Shown here: positions 31,433-32,742 of the stretch, one piece after another
Position numbering within the stretch: the stretch's first letter is position 1
How the letters are laid out: each line of letters begins with the position of its first letter
DNA from: Peptococcaceae bacterium SCADC1_2_3
Lineage (GTDB): Bacteria; Bacillota; Desulfotomaculia; Desulfotomaculales; Nap2-2B
Assembly: GCA_000681355.2 (NCBI GenBank)
Contig: JJNX02000019.1
Span: 1-32,742, forward strand
Direction of reading: 5' to 3'
DNA length: 32,742 bases
Made by a program: the position numbers and the translations under genes
The notes under the pieces: generated by a model
Seen by the model: only the letters and a program-made list of their open reading frames with translations
Database searches by the model: none
What the model was told of the DNA's origin: nothing

Positions 31433-31460
31433 ATTATAAACCATATTCGGCATATGTCAA
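31433..31460 (-). promoter_or_regulatory. promoter of the ORP-like cluster
   Basis: On the minus strand TTGACA (31460-31455), 16 bases, TATAAT (31438-31433), about 47 bases before the DUF5320 start. The -35 box is part of TTGACATATGCC, which contains a CATATGTC-type operator site. Confidence 0.75.
31450..31459. promoter_or_regulatory. operator-like site 1
   Basis: GCATATGTCA: eight bases identical to the perfect palindrome at 31566-31575 (CATATGTC). Overlaps the minus-strand -35 box. Confidence 0.5.
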
Positions 31461-31533
31461 TAACATTTTAAAAAAAATTTTAAAAATATTAGGAAGGACA
31501 TTTACTATTTTTATTTATTTTACATTTTTATAA

Positions 31534-31543
31534 TCATATGTCC
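31534..31543. promoter_or_regulatory. operator-like site 2
   Basis: TCATATGTCC. Its outer part ATGTCCTT (31538-31545) is also inverted as AAGGACAT at 31494-31501. Confidence 0.45.
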
Positions 31544-31563
31544 TTAATTTCATATTTTATATA

Positions 31564-31591
31564 TTGACATATGTCTAGTATAAGCTATAAT
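31564..31591 (+). promoter_or_regulatory. promoter of the divergent gene pair
   Basis: TTGACA (31564-31569), 16 bases, TATAAT (31586-31591), consensus in both boxes, about 47 bases before the ATG at 31638. Confidence 0.78.
31566..31575. promoter_or_regulatory. operator-like site 3 (perfect palindrome)
   Basis: GACATATGTC, overlapping the plus-strand -35 box exactly as site 1 does on the other strand. Confidence 0.55.
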
Positions 31592-31637
31592 TGACTAAAT
31601 TATAATCATAAAAATATTAAAAAGGTTGTCTTTAAAA

Positions 31638-32132
31638 ATGATTTTATCTTACGTTAAAAATAAACATGTCTATACCCTTGAGCCAGAAGATAATACCCTC
31701 ATGGTCTATGCAACCAGCGAAGAAACCGTCTTTGCTGCCAGGGCAGAAATTAAAGTAAAACTTCCTGACCTGGAGGTAGTTGAAATTCAGGGAGAAATAA
31801 GAAGAAGCCCTTTTGCTCGTTGTCAAAAAGTTGTTTCTTTACTTCCTCAGACAGCCGGGCTGCGTGTTGGCCCCGGCATTATTAAACTGGTGCACGGCTT
31901 AATTGGCGGGAGTAAAGGCTGCCCCCAAATGGCAAATTTAGTTATGGAAGGTATTGACGCCGTAATTCTACACTTTACCACCGAACCATTAAAGGAAATC
32001 CTGAAAAAGGAAGGAGTAAAACAAATAATAGCCTATCAGGAGTTTTTACGACAAAATCCCAGGCTTTTTAATAGCTGCGTAGCCTTTGCCCCAGATAGTC
32101 CTTTAGCCAAAGGAATTAAAGAAGAATTATAA
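31638..32132 (+). CDS. DUF2889-like protein, first of paralogous pair
   Basis: 164 residues from ATG 31638 (the in-frame TTG at 31626 touches the AAAGG ribosome site and is less likely). Features: EIKVKLPDLEVVEIQGEIRR, then FARCQKVVSLLP, and GGSKGCPQMANLVMEGIDAVI. The order (strand-rich N-terminal half, EGxxRR, C, KGCxxxANLxxExxDAV) matches the next gene and resembles DUF2889 (GCTHLxxLL-like motif). No known catalytic site. Divergent from and probably co-regulated with the ORP-like cluster. Confidence 0.6.
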   Translation: MILSYVKNKHVYTLEPEDNTLMVYATSEETVFAARAEIKVKLPDLEVVEIQGEIRRSPFARCQKVVSLLPQTAGLRVGPGIIKLVHGLIGGSKGCPQMANLVMEGIDAVILHFTTEPLKEILKKEGVKQIIAYQEFLRQNPRLFNSCVAFAPDSPLAKGIKEEL

Positions 32133-32161
32133 ATCAAATTTTTTTTGGAGAGGAAAGTCTA

Positions 32162-32617
32162 ATGTTAAAATTCAGCCGCACTAAATGGGTAGGAATAGAG
32201 CGTCCGGCAAAGGATGTTTTTCTTGTCCACGGAACATTAGAAGACCATATTTACGGTCTGGAGCTTGACTTGACCATAAAGGCACCTGAACTTATCATCC
32301 TTAACTTAGAGGGGAAGATGAGAAGAATAACCACCTCTGAATGTCCTAAAGCAATTTCCGCTTTAAAAAAGGCGGTAGGTCTTTGTCTTACCGCTCCTGA
32401 TTTTTCGCGCCAGGTAAATAAAGTAATCGGGCAAAAGGGTTGCCGTCACTTTGCTAACTTATTACTGGAATGTACCGATGCTGTTTTCCGTTGTGCCCTT
32501 TACGAAAACTGGGATAATATGCAAAAAGAAGGTTCTTTTACGGAAGACAATTTTCGAAAAGAAGTTATGGAAAATCTTCCTTTTTTAAGGGAAAGTTGTT
32601 TTGCTTTAGCTGATTAA
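32162..32617 (+). CDS. DUF2889-like protein, second of paralogous pair
   Basis: 151 residues with GGAGAGGAAAG ahead of ATG. Parallel to its neighbour: LDLTIKAPELIILNLEGKMRR, SECPKAISALKKAVGL, and IGQKGCRHFANLLLECTDAV, then a final LRESCFALAD matching NSCVAFAPD of the first gene. The conserved C, GC and final C could hold a metal or cluster. 29 bases after the first gene, so co-transcribed. No function assigned. Downstream to the window end I see no further gene. Confidence 0.62.
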   Translation: MLKFSRTKWVGIERPAKDVFLVHGTLEDHIYGLELDLTIKAPELIILNLEGKMRRITTSECPKAISALKKAVGLCLTAPDFSRQVNKVIGQKGCRHFANLLLECTDAVFRCALYENWDNMQKEGSFTEDNFRKEVMENLPFLRESCFALAD

Positions 32618-32742
32618 GTCCAGCGGTTAAATGTCAATAGCCAATTGGGGGAAAGTTTTTAAAAAAGTGCTGGTATTTGCTTAAAAAAAGCAAAAAGAAG
32701 GAACACCTCAATAAACCTACCAAAACCAATTGTAATAAATGG

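Noticed and set aside
32676-32694. terminator after the DUF2889-like pair
   Set aside because: TTTGCTT/AAGCAAA is a weak AT-rich stem without a following T run on the plus strand.

Overview
The window looks like chromosomal DNA of an anaerobic, endospore-forming member of the Clostridia, most like the Desulfotomaculum/Pelotomaculum/Moorella group. This is inferred from a spoIIP gene, a BofC-like protein, strong AGGAGG-type ribosome binding sites, moderately low GC, Fe-S-rich soluble redox proteins, a PduO-type cobalamin adenosyltransferase, and an orange-protein-like cluster of MinD/Mrp ATPases. Genus and species cannot be read from the sequence.

Layout. 1-1026 is the 3' part of purD. 1027-1349 is a repeat-rich gap with a remnant of a four-helix-bundle (S23/bIVP-type) gene. 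1350-6924 is a tightly packed histidine operon, hisD-hisC-hisB-hisH-hisA-hisF-hisI, without hisG, hisZ or hisE. It runs into yebC, a bofC-like gene and a cysteine-desulfurase-family gene (to 9580). 9630-12460 on the minus strand is a two-gene unit of a radical SAM protein and an unusual acyl-CoA dehydrogenase. 12778-15008 on the plus strand holds pduO, a small holin-like membrane protein and spoIIP. 14914-16989 on the minus strand is a large GltD-like flavoprotein fused to ferredoxin and MvhD/FlpD-like domains.

17430-23243 is an accessory and decay zone. It holds a DUF4258/DUF2283 pair, a 5'-truncated pyruvate-kinase-C-terminal-like gene joined to a displaced piece of the pyruvate carboxylase gene, a Phd/ParE toxin-antitoxin pair, a complete 2754-bp IS66-type element whose second gene is a DruA-like (DUF4338) protein, and fragments of a transposase, a P-type ATPase and an IS21 istA gene. 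23294-26974 is a pyruvate carboxylase with an extra C-terminal zinc ribbon.

27108-31386 on the minus strand is a seven-gene cluster: DUF5320, a Gly-rich zinc-ribbon protein, two NifX/NifB-like cofactor-binding proteins, two MinD-type ATPases with inserted ferredoxin modules, and an Mrp/NBP35 ATPase. Divergent from it are two paralogous genes (31638-32617). Both directions have near-consensus promoters whose -35 boxes overlap the same GACATATGTC-like site, so the two units are probably co-regulated.

The window also carries several families of short repeats. Some sit inside coding sequences in frame (hisD, the flavoprotein fusion, the cysteine desulfurase C terminus). The clearest new-looking system is the IS66 element carrying a druA-like passenger: its terminal inverted repeats and an exact 8-bp target duplication enclose both genes. 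No RNA genes and no CRISPR array were seen.
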